This document shows positions 9,262-19,058 of a DNA stretch of 54,545 nt, piece after piece (position 1 is the stretch's first letter; each line of letters begins with the position of its first letter). A program made the translations under genes and the position numbers. Origin of the DNA: Methanobrevibacter sp. (GTDB lineage Archaea; Methanobacteriota; Methanobacteria; Methanobacteriales; Methanobacteriaceae); contig JALFJX010000026.1 in NCBI GenBank assembly GCA_022775905.1, forward strand, positions 1-54,545. The letters run 5' to 3'. Below the pieces are notes generated by a model, which made no database searches, had not been told where the DNA came from, and saw nothing but the letters and a program-made list of their open reading frames with translations.

Positions 9262-9924
9262 ATGAGTATAAAACAGGTTGTTAAGATTGGTGGGAGTTTA
9301 TTTCCGAATTATGCAATAGATTTGGCAAAACAGCTAAAAGGAACAGATTCTCTCATTGTTCTTGGTGGAGGAGAATTTGCAAACCTTATTCGTAAATATG
9401 ACTCTGAAATTAGTTTTTCACAAGAAACTAATCACTGGACTGCTATTGACTGTATGGATATAATAGCTAAACTTGTCAATGATAAGGTGGACTCTACAAA
9501 ATTGGCATATAGTATAGATGAGGCTAAAAAGATTTCTGATGATGGTTTTACACCAATATTCATTGTTTCAGAATTTTTAAGAAGTGAAGATCCATTTGAA
9601 TGTTCATGGGATGTAACTTCAGATTCCATTGCAGCTTATGTTTCTCACCTTCTAAATGCAAACCTTTTAATAGTAACAAATGTAAATGGTATATATACCC
9701 AAGAACCTAAAGAGCCAGGTTCAACATTCATAAGTAAAATCGATGCAAAAACTATGCTAAATTTTCAAGAGTCATCGATTGATGTAATGTTACCATCTCT
9801 TTTATTGAAGTTCGGGACTAATTGTTATGTTGTGAATGGGAAGTGCCCTGAAAGGGTTTTATCTTTAATAGATGATAATATAAATGATTATAACTTCGAT
9901 TACACACAAATAATAGGTGATTAA
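9262..9924 (+). CDS. mfnE: Amino acid kinase family protein, likely [5-(aminomethyl)furan-3-yl]methyl phosphate kinase
   Basis: A 220-residue amino-acid-kinase fold protein: KIGGSLF at the N-terminus (phosphate loop), LVLGGGEFAN near residue 33, the WDVTSDSIAAYVSHLL segment, and TNVNGIY near the ADP site. Length and motifs fit MfnE, which phosphorylates the furan intermediate of methanofuran, the CO2 carrier of methanogenesis. It could also be another small kinase of this fold, but the lack of a substrate domain and the methanogen host favour MfnE. The zinc-ribbon and aEF1B genes follow closely. Confidence 0.72.
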   Translation: MSIKQVVKIGGSLFPNYAIDLAKQLKGTDSLIVLGGGEFANLIRKYDSEISFSQETNHWTAIDCMDIIAKLVNDKVDSTKLAYSIDEAKKISDDGFTPIFIVSEFLRSEDPFECSWDVTSDSIAAYVSHLLNANLLIVTNVNGIYTQEPKEPGSTFISKIDAKTMLNFQESSIDVMLPSLLLKFGTNCYVVNGKCPERVLSLIDDNINDYNFDYTQIIGD

Positions 9925-9926
9925 AA

Positions 9927-10088
9927 ATGAAAACTGTAGAATGCATTTCATGTAAACAAGAAATTCCATTAACTGGTACATTTGTTGAATTCGAATGTCC
10001 TATTTGTGGAGCAAAAATCGCAAGATGTGAAAAATGTCGTACCTTTGGTCACGCTTACAAATGTGAATGTGGTTTCGAAGGACCATAG
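9927..10088 (+). CDS. Small zinc-ribbon protein, HVO_2753 family
   Basis: A 53-residue protein reading MKTVECISCKQEIPL at its start. It carries four CxxC-type pairs (CISC, CPIC, CEKC, CECG) that would bind two zinc ions. The composition and length fit the archaeal HVO_2753-like zinc protein family, often found next to aEF1B as here. It begins 2 bases after the mfnE stop and ends 22 bases before the aEF1B start, so the three are probably one transcript. The role is thought to involve RNA or ribosomes but is not established. Confidence 0.85.
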   Translation: MKTVECISCKQEIPLTGTFVEFECPICGAKIARCEKCRTFGHAYKCECGFEGP

Positions 10089-10110
10089 ATTTTAAATTGG
10101 AGGAATTAGA

Positions 10111-10380
10111 ATGGGTGAAGTATTAACTACTATGAAAATCATGCCTGACAGTCCAGATGTAGATTTAGATGCTATTAAAGCTACTATCGAAAGTTCCATG
10201 CCTGAAGGAGCAAAACTCCACAGTATGGCTGAAGAACCTATCGCTTTTGGTTTAGTTGCTATTATCTTACAATTCATCACTGATGATGGTGAAGGTGGAT
10301 CTGAACCTGTTGAAGAAATGGTTCAAGCTATCGAAGGCGTAGCTAGTATCGAAATTACTGGTGTCGGAAGATTAATGTAG
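10111..10380 (+). CDS. ef1b: Translation elongation factor aEF1-beta
   Basis: An 89-residue protein with the archaeal EF1-beta pattern: MGEVLTTMKIMPDSPDVDL at the start, GAKLHSMAEEPIAFGLVAI in the middle and EITGVGRLM at the end. It exchanges GDP for GTP on EF1-alpha. A strong GGAGG site lies 9 bases before the ATG. A hairpin terminator follows. Synteny with the zinc-ribbon gene supports the call. Confidence 0.96.
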   Translation: MGEVLTTMKIMPDSPDVDLDAIKATIESSMPEGAKLHSMAEEPIAFGLVAIILQFITDDGEGGSEPVEEMVQAIEGVASIEITGVGRLM

Positions 10381-10395
10381 AGATAAAACTGTGTT

Positions 10396-10436
10396 ATGGG
10401 AAGATAAAGTTAATTTTCCCATTTTAATAATTTTAA
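10396..10436 (+). terminator. Hairpin terminator after aEF1B
   Basis: The arms ATGGGAA (10396-10402) and TTCCCAT (10416-10422) form a 7-bp stem followed by a T/A-rich run (TTTAATAATTTT). It lies 15 bases past the aEF1B stop and closes the mfnE-zinc ribbon-aEF1B unit. Confidence 0.6.
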
Positions 10437-10613
10437 TTACTAATCGCTACATTAATTTCAAGTTATTTGTTCGATAATTCTCATTACTTATTTTTTAATT
10501 AGTTTACTTTTAATATCGGTTTTTATTGATTCATTTTTTCAAGTATTGCTTTGTTTATATTGGATTTTTCATGTTTTCATTGGGGTGATATTTTTTATTA
10601 ATTTTTTATTTAC
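10437..10613. other. AT-rich spacer without a gene
   Basis: About 180 bases of T-rich sequence between the aEF1B terminator and the palindromes ahead of the DUF4143 ATPase gene. I see no ORF with a ribosome site, no RNA gene and no repeat. Confidence 0.6.
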
Positions 10614-10671
10614 TTTTCATTTAAATGAAAACAATATTCATTTTTAAGTATAGTTTTTAGTTAACTGAAAA
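10614..10671. promoter_or_regulatory. Two operator-like 18-bp palindromes ahead of the DUF4143 ATPase gene
   Basis: TTTTCATTTAAATGAAAA at 10614-10631 is a perfect palindrome. TTTTTAGTTAACTGAAAA at 10654-10671 is the same design with one imperfect pair. Their starts are exactly 40 bp apart, about four helical turns. The second abuts the TATA box ATATTTATAT at 10671-10680. That placement is what a repressor operator pair would have. The regulator is unknown. Confidence 0.55.
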
Positions 10672-10715
10672 TATTTATATTGAAGTTCAGATAAAAGTTG
10701 TATTAAGTGATTTTA

Positions 10716-11915
10716 ATGATTATTCAAAGACAGGATTATATTGAAAAGATCAAGCCATTTATTAATAAGCATATTATTAAAGTTTTAATTGGAACCAGGC
10801 GTTCCGGAAAATCAACAATGCTAAAACAAATAATTGATTTATTATTAAATGATGGAATTCCTCAAGAAAATATTGTATGGATAAACTTTGAATTAAGTGA
10901 TTATTTTGAAATAACTGATATTGAAAAGCTTGAGGAGTATATTTCTTGCCAAATTGAAAATGTGGTTGGTAAAATTTATCTTTTCTTTGATGAAATACAG
11001 GTTGTTCCTCAATGGGAGAAATTGATTAATTCCTATTTTGCGAAAGAAAATTTTGACATATATATAACTGGATCAAATTCAAAATTGTTATCAGGTGAAT
11101 TTGCAACTTATTTGTCTGGCAGGTATGTTGAATTAAATATTTATCCATTCTCTTTTCGAGAATATATTGAATATAATGGAATAACTGATGATTTCAGATC
11201 TCATTTTTATAAGTATCTGGAGGATGGGGGAATGCCTTCAACTTATGATTATGGGGGTGATGGCAAAAAATTGATTATAATGGATTTATATAATTCTATT
11301 GTTTTAAAAGATATTATTCAAAGGAATAATATTAAGAATGTTGATTTGTTGGATCGAATCATGAGATTTGTAATGTATAATATCAGTCAATCCTTTTCAG
11401 CTAATAAGGTCTATAAAAGATTAAAACAGAATATGGTGAATTTATCGGTTAATACTATCTATAACTATTTGAAATTCTTTGAAAATGCATGTCTGATTTA
11501 TCAGGTAAAACGTGAAGATTTACAAGGTAAAAAAATACTTAAATATGATGAAAAATACTATTTATGTGATTTAGGATTTCGCCAGGCAATAATTGGAAAT
11601 AATCAAAGGGACATTACTCGTGTAATTGAGAATATTGTTTACATGGAGCTTTTAAGAAGAGGTTATGAAATCACAATAGGTAAAGTGGGCGATTTAGAAG
11701 TTGATTTTGTATGTAAAAAACAAAATAAGCCAATTTATATTCAGGTATCTTATTTGTTGACTAATGAGGAAACAATTGAAAGGGAATTCAGACCATTAAA
11801 GAATATTTTAGATAATTATCCTAAGTATGTAGTTACTATGGATGATGTGGACATGTCTCATGATGGAATAGAACATTTAAATCTTGTTGATTTCTTGTTG
11901 GGTGATGAAATTTAA
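10716..11915 (+). CDS. AAA+ ATPase with DUF4143 domain
   Basis: A 399-residue protein. The N-terminal ATPase has Walker A GTRRSGKSTM (about residues 26-35) and Walker B YLFFDEIQ (about residues 89-96), then ITGSNSKLLSGEFATYLSGRY as sensor region. The C-terminal DUF4143 part carries a PD-(D/E)xK-like core (LEVDFVCKKQNKPIYIQVSY) near residue 330. This family is common in patchy accessory regions and its role is unclear. I chose ATG 10716 over the in-frame GTG at 10707. A TATA box at 10671-10680 gives a short leader. AT content looks higher than in the housekeeping neighbours, consistent with transfer. Confidence 0.85.
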   Translation: MIIQRQDYIEKIKPFINKHIIKVLIGTRRSGKSTMLKQIIDLLLNDGIPQENIVWINFELSDYFEITDIEKLEEYISCQIENVVGKIYLFFDEIQVVPQWEKLINSYFAKENFDIYITGSNSKLLSGEFATYLSGRYVELNIYPFSFREYIEYNGITDDFRSHFYKYLEDGGMPSTYDYGGDGKKLIIMDLYNSIVLKDIIQRNNIKNVDLLDRIMRFVMYNISQSFSANKVYKRLKQNMVNLSVNTIYNYLKFFENACLIYQVKREDLQGKKILKYDEKYYLCDLGFRQAIIGNNQRDITRVIENIVYMELLRRGYEITIGKVGDLEVDFVCKKQNKPIYIQVSYLLTNEETIEREFRPLKNILDNYPKYVVTMDDVDMSHDGIEHLNLVDFLLGDEI

Positions 11916-12048
11916 ATTGTTTTAAAAAATAAATATCTTTTTTCATTTTCCCAATGTATAATATGAGATTAATGTAATTTTTTTAGTAGGATTTTGATTT
12001 AATTATTTATTTTTACTATTTTTTGAATTTTATTGTTGTTTTTTTTAA

Positions 12049-14036
12049 CTAGTTTATTGGAAATATTAAAATAAATCCAATGCCCTTTTTATTAGTTATT
12101 TCATAGTTTCCATCCATTTGGTTTACTAAGGAATTAATTATTTGCCAACCCAATCCTTTGCTATTTAAAATTTTTTCAATGTTTTCTACTCCTGTTCTAT
12201 TGTCTTTATATTCGAAACGACAAAATATTTTATGGTTTTTCTGGAATGTGTTTAAAGATTTATAAATAGTTTTATGATCTATATTTTCATCAAATGCATG
12301 TTTGATTGTGTTTACTGTCAGTTCATTGATAATTAAAGATAATGGGGTTACAATATTGATGGAGAAAGTTAAGTCATCATCAAGTTTTCGAATAAATTCA
12401 ATATCCTTAACTGATGAATGATTGATTAATTGCTTGTCTAAATCAGCTAAAAACTTTGCAATATTCATATAATTCATATTTTCATCTTTATAAATTCGCT
12501 CATGGATTAAAGCAAGGGATGTGATTCGTCTTTCAGTAATATCAAGAATTTTTTCATATTCTCCTTTATGGAATCTTTTTTCTAAATTAATGAAACTCAT
12601 GATAAGTTGAAGATTATTTTTCACGCGATGATGAATTTCTTGCAGTAAAACTGTTTTTTCACGGTCAGTTTTTATCAAATGGTTGGTGTAATCTTTTTCT
12701 GTTGTAATATCTTGTGCAGACATACTTAAACGAAGGTATTTATTGTTATTGTCATAGATTTTACGTGCTGTGCCTCGTAAATGTTTGACTGTGTTGTTTT
12801 CAGTTTTAATTGTAAATTCCCACATGATGAATTCATTAGCTTTTAAATTATTAAGTTCCTCCTTGATATTTTCTCTTGTATTTATAGTCACCTCCTCGAA
12901 TATGTTATGGTCAATGTCAGTTAAGCGGGGTTTGCGTTCTAAAATCCTATATGCTTCTTCAAACCAGTGATAGTTTCCCCCAGCATCTTTATAATAAATG
13001 GATAAGGATGTTGAACGTTTTACATCTTTCACTACTGAATTAAGAACTTTTAATTCTTGATTTTTAACTGTGTCTTCAGTGATATCTTCACAAATTAATA
13101 AATGGCCAATTAGCTTATCTTTTCTGTATACTGTACTTTTATTTAATTTATACCAATGATTTTAGATTCATATAAGTATTTTATTTCATATTTGTCTGAA
13201 TAAAAGAAATTCAATAATTCCCGGTGGTTATTTAACATGTCTTCTACTTTTTGGCCAATATATGTTTCATTAATTGTAGATGTCGTTTCTACAAATTTAT
13301 TGAATTCAATTAGTTTATTTTCTTCATTGAAAAATAACATTCCTACATTTGCAGAATCAATAAATTCTTGATGGATGATGGTTGAATCTAAAAGATCATA
13401 GCCTGAAATGGCCCACCAAACTAAAATTAAGTCAAACATGTATATTAAGGGAATAAATGATGTGTCGATAAATAAGATTCCAATGGATGTAATAAGATAT
13501 GCAAAAAATAATAAAATGTATGGCTTGATTGAATTTTTGTGGTTGGCCATTCCAATAACAAGCAATACTGTGGAACCTCCGATAATTAGATATTGGTAAA
13601 TTAAAAAGGATGTGTAAATTGGTGTGTAAGTAAATTCACTAAATCCATTAGGTAATATTGTTATTGTATATAAAATTGGAATAACAATTTAGGAAGAATC
13701 CAATTGTCATAACTGTGGGGATAATGAGAAATAAATGCATATGTTTTGATTTTATGTATTTTTCCCCGGCTAATAAATATAATGAAAAATTTAAAGCAAT
13801 AACAGGCATTATTGTATATGTCATTTCTGATACTGCTGAAGCAAATAAACGATAATGTAGGTCTATTGTAAAAATTTGTAATGCTTCAGATAAAAACAAC
13901 AGTAGGTATATGAAAATATTGAATGAAAGTAATCTATAACCTAAGTTTTGTGTTTTAATGTGGAAACAAAAAATTCCACTGAAATAAACAAGAATATTAC
14001 TAAAATTAATCCGTAAATTAACGATTCGTTAAACAT
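12049..14036 (-). pseudogene. Membrane sensor histidine kinase broken by three frameshifts
   Basis: A single kinase gene can be read from an ATG at 14036 with a strong AGGGGA ribosome site, but only across three one-base shifts. (1) At the A6 run 13968-13973 (T6 on the coding strand), where the first frame stops at 13941-13943. (2) At 13688-13690, in a three-T run. (3) Next to 13154-13155, where WYKLNK resumes. Order: N-terminal membrane helices, a PAS-like segment (ANVGMLFFNEENKLIEFNKF), a second PAS region, the HisKA_2-type phosphoacceptor LLQEIHHRVKNNLQLIMSF, and an HATPase domain (LIINELTVNTIKHAF). The last piece, 12049-13032, is the longest open frame. Neighbouring genes are intact. It could be a decaying gene or sequencing error in short runs. 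Confidence 0.82.
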
Positions 14037-14220
14037 AAAATCCCCTCAAATTCAATAAAAATGTATTTGGATGACTTTGTATTTTCCAGTTATTTTTTAT
14101 AGTGTAATGTAACTTTAAGCATAGTTTAAATCTTAAAATAATGTGTATGGAATTATCAATTTGGATTCTAATACTTATTAACAAATATTAAACAATTTAT
14201 AAATTTATTGTATAAATTTA

Positions 14221-14280
14221 AGATATTTATATAGTATGTTGTAGAATATATTGATGTAATTAAAAATTAGGTTCACCTAA
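14221..14280 (+). promoter_or_regulatory. Promoter with iron-box-like operator for the 29-aa peptide gene
   Basis: A TATA-like stretch (about 14224-14232) is followed by TTAGGTTCACCTAA at 14267-14280, an inverted repeat of the TTAGG-N4-CCTAA form seen in front of feoB. The operator would lie just after the predicted start of transcription. A similar sequence is the classic DtxR/IdeR box; which regulator binds here is inference. Confidence 0.6.
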
Positions 14281-14325
14281 ATTTTTAATATTTGGATTAA
14301 TTTATTGCTACAGGAGGTTATAATC

Positions 14326-14415
14326 ATGGCAAATAAATCTGAATGTTGTGAAGTTAATGATAAAAAAGAGAAAAAAAGCATTCTTAAAAGATTATGGTGC
14401 TTTTTTCGGATGTAA
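14326..14415 (+). CDS. 29-residue cationic Cys-containing peptide
   Basis: A very short ORF, but with the best ribosome site in this area: AGGAGG 8-9 bases before the ATG. The peptide begins MANKSECCEVNDKKEKKS and ends ILKRLWCFFRM. It has a Cys-Cys pair, a lysine-rich middle and a hydrophobic/aromatic tail with a third cysteine. The stop is followed by a T-rich stretch. An iron-box-like palindrome lies 46 bases upstream. I do not recognise a family. It might be a metal-related or membrane-associated regulatory peptide; that is speculation from composition and operator. Confidence 0.6.
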   Translation: MANKSECCEVNDKKEKKSILKRLWCFFRM

Positions 14416-14442
14416 TTGTCATTAAACACTTTTTTCTTTTTT

Positions 14443-15351
14443 TTAAATCTTAGGCTCTAATTTTTTAATAAATGCTCCCATAAAAATTACAATTGATGGG
14501 AAGAACAAACCATAGATTACAAACAGTAGGCTTGATGAAACCACATCACCCATAACGGTTGACCCTGCCATCAGCATTATAAGTCCAATTACTGGTGTTA
14601 AAATGGCAATGAATGTATAAATCAAAATGAATGAGTTTAGTTTTTGAGAATATTCTTTTAATTTGATTTGCATATCAAAAGAAATATCTTTGGCTATTAT
14701 ATCTAAACTGTTGGACAGGTTGCCTCCTACTCTTAATGTGCTGATGATTTGATGTATTGCTCTTGTTAGACCTTCGGATTTGACTCTTTCGGACATTTCA
14801 AGTAAGGATTCTTCAGTTGAACTTCCAAATTTGATTTCTTCCAAAACTCTATTAAATTCTTGTGAAATGGATCCGTAATTTGCATTCTTGATTGTAACTA
14901 ATGTGTCATGAAGCCCTTTTCCTGATTTCAATTCAATTCCCATGTGTCTTAATGCATGGGGCAGTTCCTGATTTATATCTGAGTAATTTCTCTTCTGTTT
15001 GATTTGAGGATAATAAAATACAAATATGTATGTCATTAAAACAGATACAAAAAATATTCCAGAAAGCTCTAAACTTGTTAAAATTGTCAAGGATATGAAA
15101 ACCAAAACCAGGAATGCTATTGTAGGTTTTGATATTAAATGGGGAATTAAAAATTCTCTAAGTTCATTAATATGGTTATATTCACTTTTTGGGATTTTTA
15201 CATTAGATTGTAAATTTAATTTTTTAGCTATTTCTGCATTTATTTCAGGTGTTTTTTTAATTTCATTAAATGAAATATATCTAAATGAATTGAGGAAATT
15301 TAGTGTTATTTCACCTATTGCTATAAAAAAGTTTCTTAAAATAAAAATCAC
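14443..15351 (-). CDS. Type II secretion/pilus inner membrane protein, TadC/GspF family
   Basis: A 302-residue membrane protein. It shows the T2SSF domain with [23 protein letters not shown] around residue 135 and [31 protein letters not shown] further on, plus paired membrane helices in the N-terminal and C-terminal parts. It forms the membrane platform on which a TadA/FlaI-type ATPase acts. The start is a GTG that overlaps the ATPase stop by 4 bases, so the two are co-translated. No pilin or prepilin peptidase gene is nearby. Confidence 0.85.
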   Translation of the reverse strand: MIFILRNFFIAIGEITLNFLNSFRYISFNEIKKTPEINAEIAKKLNLQSNVKIPKSEYNHINELREFLIPHLISKPTIAFLVLVFISLTILTSLELSGIFFVSVLMTYIFVFYYPQIKQKRNYSDINQELPHALRHMGIELKSGKGLHDTLVTIKNANYGSISQEFNRVLEEIKFGSSTEESLLEMSERVKSEGLTRAIHQIISTLRVGGNLSNSLDIIAKDISFDMQIKLKEYSQKLNSFILIYTFIAILTPVIGLIMLMAGSTVMGDVVSSSLLFVIYGLFFPSIVIFMGAFIKKLEPKI

Positions 15352-16772
15352 CTGCTTAGGATTTTACTTAAAACTTCTTCTGGACTTTTATAATATGATT
15401 CTAAAACAAAATTGACATCTTCAACGGATCTAATGCCATTTTCATGCATATATCTTAAAACTAATTCTCTTTTTTCAATTTCATGATATAATTCGTTAAT
15501 GGAATTTCCACTTAAATTTGCAATTTGAGATAGTGTTCTGCTGCTTATGCTGATATTTTCAATTGTATCTGTTTCAGGATTCCATTGGAAAATCTTGTTT
15601 AACTGAACAACTCCATCTTCCATTCCAACCACTTCTGCCACTTCACTGATTCTTCTAAATGATACTCCTGATGAAGTATAAATCCTGTTTTGCATTATGA
15701 TAAAATCAATTGCTTGAATCATTATTTCTGGTACGGACATGGGTTTATTTGTTAATCTTGTTATGGTTTCTCTTGCATCATTTGAATGTAATGTTCCAAA
15801 TCCTGAATGTCCTGTATTTAATGCGGTAAATAATGTTATTGCCTCTTCGGCTCTTACTTCACCAACAATTATTCTGTCTGGACGTTGCCTAAGTGAATTC
15901 TTAACCAGATCATTCATTGTCAATTCTCCTTTGTTTTCAACATTTGCTGGTCTGGTTTCCATTCTAATTACATGTTCATGGGGTATTTGCAGTTCTAATG
16001 TGTCTTCAATGGTGATTATTCTCTCGGATGGGTTGATGAAGGCTGAAAGAGCATTGAGTGTTGTGGTTTTTCCTGAACTTGTTCCTCCAGATATGATTGC
16101 ATTGGCAGATTTGACTCCTAATCCGTCAAAACATAACCAGAAGAATGCTGCAAGTTCAATGGATATTGTTTTTGAATTTATCAAATCAATAATCGTAAAG
16201 GGGTCTTTTCTAAATTTTCGTATTGTAAGTGATGGGCCATCTGCTGAGATTGGGGGTATTGTGGCGTTTATTCTGGATCCGTCAAGTAATCTACCATCTA
16301 AAATCGGAGATTCCTGATCAATACGTCTGTTTATTTGTCTTGCAATTCCATCTATCAGGTCAATTAACTCTTGTTCATCTTTAAATGTTATGTTTGTTTT
16401 CATCATTCCATATTTGCGATGATAGACAAACACTGGTTTATTTATTCCAATTATCATGATTTCCTCAAGGTCGTCATCTTGAATTAATGGATCAATTTCT
16501 CCATATCCTGTTATATCTCTGAGTAGCTTTCGAGATAAGTTATCTAAATATTCATTTGAGACATCATTATTCTCTAAAGTTTCTTCAATTCTTTCAAATA
16601 AAAAGCTCTTGATGTTATTTAATAACTTCTCATCATTTTCCTGAAATGTTTCTCCAGTTGATATAGCTAAATCAACTAAGTTTTCCCTAATTTCTTTAAG
16701 AAGTATTTTTTCTTCAGATGTGTAATTTTGATTTATGATTTCGTATTGTGGTATTATGTCATTATTGTTCAT
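15348..16772 (-). CDS. Type II/IV secretion system ATPase, TadA/CpaF/VirB11 family
   Basis: A 474-residue ATPase. Walker A is [15 protein letters not shown] (about residues 238-252), the Asp-box is [12 protein letters not shown], the Walker B region is [12 protein letters not shown] and the His-box is [12 protein letters not shown]. The N-terminal 200 residues form the usual cap domain ([21 protein letters not shown]). It powers assembly of archaeal type IV pilus-like fibres or secretion. A GGTGA site lies just before the ATG. It forms a two-gene operon with the TadC-like protein. Confidence 0.92.
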   Translation of the reverse strand: MNNNDIIPQYEIINQNYTSEEKILLKEIRENLVDLAISTGETFQENDEKLLNNIKSFLFERIEETLENNDVSNEYLDNLSRKLLRDITGYGEIDPLIQDDDLEEIMIIGINKPVFVYHRKYGMMKTNITFKDEQELIDLIDGIARQINRRIDQESPILDGRLLDGSRINATIPPISADGPSLTIRKFRKDPFTIIDLINSKTISIELAAFFWLCFDGLGVKSANAIISGGTSSGKTTTLNALSAFINPSERIITIEDTLELQIPHEHVIRMETRPANVENKGELTMNDLVKNSLRQRPDRIIVGEVRAEEAITLFTALNTGHSGFGTLHSNDARETITRLTNKPMSVPEIMIQAIDFIIMQNRIYTSSGVSFRRISEVAEVVGMEDGVVQLNKIFQWNPETDTIENISISSRTLSQIANLSGNSINELYHEIEKRELVLRYMHENGIRSVEDVNFVLESYYKSPEEVLSKILSR

Positions 16773-16807
16773 ATTTTCACCAATGGCGATTTTAGTTACA
16801 GTTAGTG

Positions 16808-16822
16808 ATTAGTAATACTAAT
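16808..16822. promoter_or_regulatory. 15-bp palindrome between divergent TadA and methyltransferase genes
   Basis: ATTAGTAATACTAAT is a perfect odd palindrome in the 132-base divergent intergenic region. It may be an operator for one or both genes. There is no other support. Confidence 0.3.
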
Positions 16823-16904
16823 TAATATAGTTTTTATTACTTTTGATGTCAAAATAGTTATTAAAAAGCAATAATAAAACATTAGTATAACTGTGGTGTT
16901 TTAT

Positions 16905-17801
16905 ATGATTGATTTAGATGAGCAAATTAAGACATTGGACTACTGTGAAAACTGTAGGGATATTCAAATAAAAAAATTCAATCCTCTAAAAGAATTAATA
17001 GACTTCGATGAGCTTGATGGGGAATATATGAAATGTGACTGTGGAAAAAGACCATTGGACATTGTAATGAGCCATATCTTAAAAATAATGATTGAAGGAA
17101 AAATTGTTCCTGAAAAAGCATCTCTAAGACGTAATTCTCCGGTGCCATTGTCAAGTTTCTATTACAGTAATCTTAATCATCAATTCATTGGTGAAAATGA
17201 ATTGATATTGCTTCATCCAGATTTTACTTCTGAAGTGGCTTTAAGATTATTCGAAGATGTTCCTGAAGTTAAATGTGTGCTAAAAGGAAGTCCTCAAAGT
17301 CATATTGGTCAATTTGACAAAGATGCTCAAATTAATCATTTTGAAATACTTGTTGGGGATGATGAACAGATTAATGTGATGAGAACATTGATTCAGGATA
17401 AAATTGTTTTAATTAAAAACCAATCTAAACACCATATTGAAGTGGCAATGACCACAGAACAGAAATTATTGAGATTGCATAATTACCTTGACAATAATGG
17501 AATCGAAAAAGGCATAGCTATTGATGGTATGTGTGGTCTTGGAGCTTTGGGAATCTATTTGCTTAAATATGGGTTTGAAAAAGTAATATTCAATGATATA
17601 AATCCTGAAATGATTGAAAACTTAAGAAAAAATTTGGACCTTAATGGTATAACTGATGGATTTGAAATATTCAATGAATCATTTGAAGATTTGGATATTG
17701 AACATGTGGATTTATGTGTAATTGATGCATTTCCTGGTGTAGATACATCAGAAATCATTAAAAAAGCAGAAAAAATAGCTGATAATGTGGTAATTATCTA
17801 G
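16905..17801 (+). CDS. SAM-dependent methyltransferase-like protein with N-terminal zinc-finger-like region
   Basis: A 298-residue protein. The C-terminal Rossmann part shows a SAM-binding motif AIDGMCGLGALGIYLLKYG (about residues 205-223) and the acidic FNDINPEM that follows. The first 50 residues carry paired cysteines (YCENC and MKCDCGKR) that could bind zinc. It resembles tRNA-type methyltransferases such as Trm1/Trm5 in the Rossmann part but I cannot place the target. The start at 16905 has a GGTG site 7 bases upstream. It is convergent with the permease gene, 3 bases apart. Confidence 0.65.
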   Translation: MIDLDEQIKTLDYCENCRDIQIKKFNPLKELIDFDELDGEYMKCDCGKRPLDIVMSHILKIMIEGKIVPEKASLRRNSPVPLSSFYYSNLNHQFIGENELILLHPDFTSEVALRLFEDVPEVKCVLKGSPQSHIGQFDKDAQINHFEILVGDDEQINVMRTLIQDKIVLIKNQSKHHIEVAMTTEQKLLRLHNYLDNNGIEKGIAIDGMCGLGALGIYLLKYGFEKVIFNDINPEMIENLRKNLDLNGITDGFEIFNESFEDLDIEHVDLCVIDAFPGVDTSEIIKKAEKIADNVVII

Positions 17802-17804
17802 CTA

Positions 17805-19058
17805 CTAAATAAACATCTTCATATATATCACAATTGCTGGAATTATTAAAACACCCATCAGATGGGACTTTCCAACACCAATGTAATGGGGTAGCATCCC
17901 GAGGGCTGTTGAGGTAATAAGTGCTATTGTCATATATGCAATTGGGGCTTTATAATAAAATATGAATATGTACAATATTAAAATTTGAAGTAAAATTACT
18001 CCAATTGATAATTTTTTATAATCAACCATCCCCATTAGTCTGGAAAATGAATCTCCTAATTTTAATGACACTGCCAGTGAAACTGATACTGCAAGCAATG
18101 ATGCAAATATAAAAATTATCAGATGATTCATGTTCATTTCTGAAATTAGATAAGACATGTAAACTGCAATTCCACTTCTGGGATTTCCAATAATGTATAT
18201 TGCCATTAGTGAAAATAGGCAATCTGAAATATTGAGTCCTGATGTTGCAAGCAGGAAATTAACTGTATCATCATCATTATTGTCGTTAGTTCCACTTACT
18301 GCTTGCGCTATAACTGTTCCCTGTGCTGGTCCAAAGCCTGGAAGAAAACCTAAAATTGCTCCTGTTATTCCTCCTGCAAAGATGCTCTTGAACTTATTGT
18401 AATCTATGTTTAGTTCATAAAATGGGTTTTGGTGAGGTAGTGTGGAGGAGTCATTTAAACTAAATAATATTGTGCTTATTCCAAAAAGTCCTGAGAATGT
18501 GCACATTAATGTAACTCCTGAGGTGATGGGTGTCTGAAACAAGATCCATCCTAGAATTCCGGATAGTATAAATAAAAGCATTGACCACAGGAAATCTCTA
18601 AAATTTGCTGTTAAACTATATGTTAAGTAAACTGATGCAACAAGAAGAATCATCCATGTGTACGGTTTTATTGTATCATGAAGAATGGGTAGGGCTATTG
18701 AAAAGAGTGGAAGCATTATGATTGTCACAATTATTGCTCCAAAACCTCCGACAGATACTATTCTTATAACTTCCTTTGCTCTACCTTCCAATACCATTCG
18801 GTGTCCTGGAAGTATTGATGTTGCTGTTCCTTCCTGTGGAACTCCTAAAAGCATTGAGGGTACAAATTCAATCAATGCATGTGCAATTGACATGGAAACC
18901 ATCAACACACAAAGAAATTCTGGTGAAACTTGGGTTAACAATGCTCCTGACGATGCAAACAATATTGCTCCTGCAGTATTGACATGGATTCCGGGAATAA
19001 TTCCTGTTGTTGTTCCAATTAATATGCCTATAAAACATGCTATAACTAATTCTATCAT
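17805..19058 (-). CDS. TctA-family (DUF112) membrane permease
   Basis: A 417-residue polytopic membrane protein. The N-terminal GIIPGIHVNTAGAILF and the repeated internal GFLPGFGPAQGTVIAQ (about residue 238) are the duplicated signature of the tripartite tricarboxylate transporter large subunit TctA/DUF112. Roughly ten membrane helices are predicted by eye. No TctB or TctC partner is next to it; archaeal members usually stand alone. The substrate is unknown. Confidence 0.82.
   Translation of the reverse strand: MIELVIACFIGILIGTTTGIIPGIHVNTAGAILFASSGALLTQVSPEFLCVLMVSMSIAHALIEFVPSMLLGVPQEGTATSILPGHRMVLEGRAKEVIRIVSVGGFGAIIVTIIMLPLFSIALPILHDTIKPYTWMILLVASVYLTYSLTANFRDFLWSMLLFILSGILGWILFQTPITSGVTLMCTFSGLFGISTILFSLNDSSTLPHQNPFYELNIDYNKFKSIFAGGITGAILGFLPGFGPAQGTVIAQAVSGTNDNNDDDTVNFLLATSGLNISDCLFSLMAIYIIGNPRSGIAVYMSYLISEMNMNHLIIFIFASLLAVSVSLAVSLKLGDSFSRLMGMVDYKKLSIGVILLQILILYIFIFYYKAPIAYMTIALITSTALGMLPHYIGVGKSHLMGVLIIPAIVIYMKMFI

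Noticed and set aside
15739-16317. A 192-codon plus-strand ORF opposite the TadA ATPase
   Set aside because: Shadow of the ATPase gene, whose Walker motifs are clear on the other strand.
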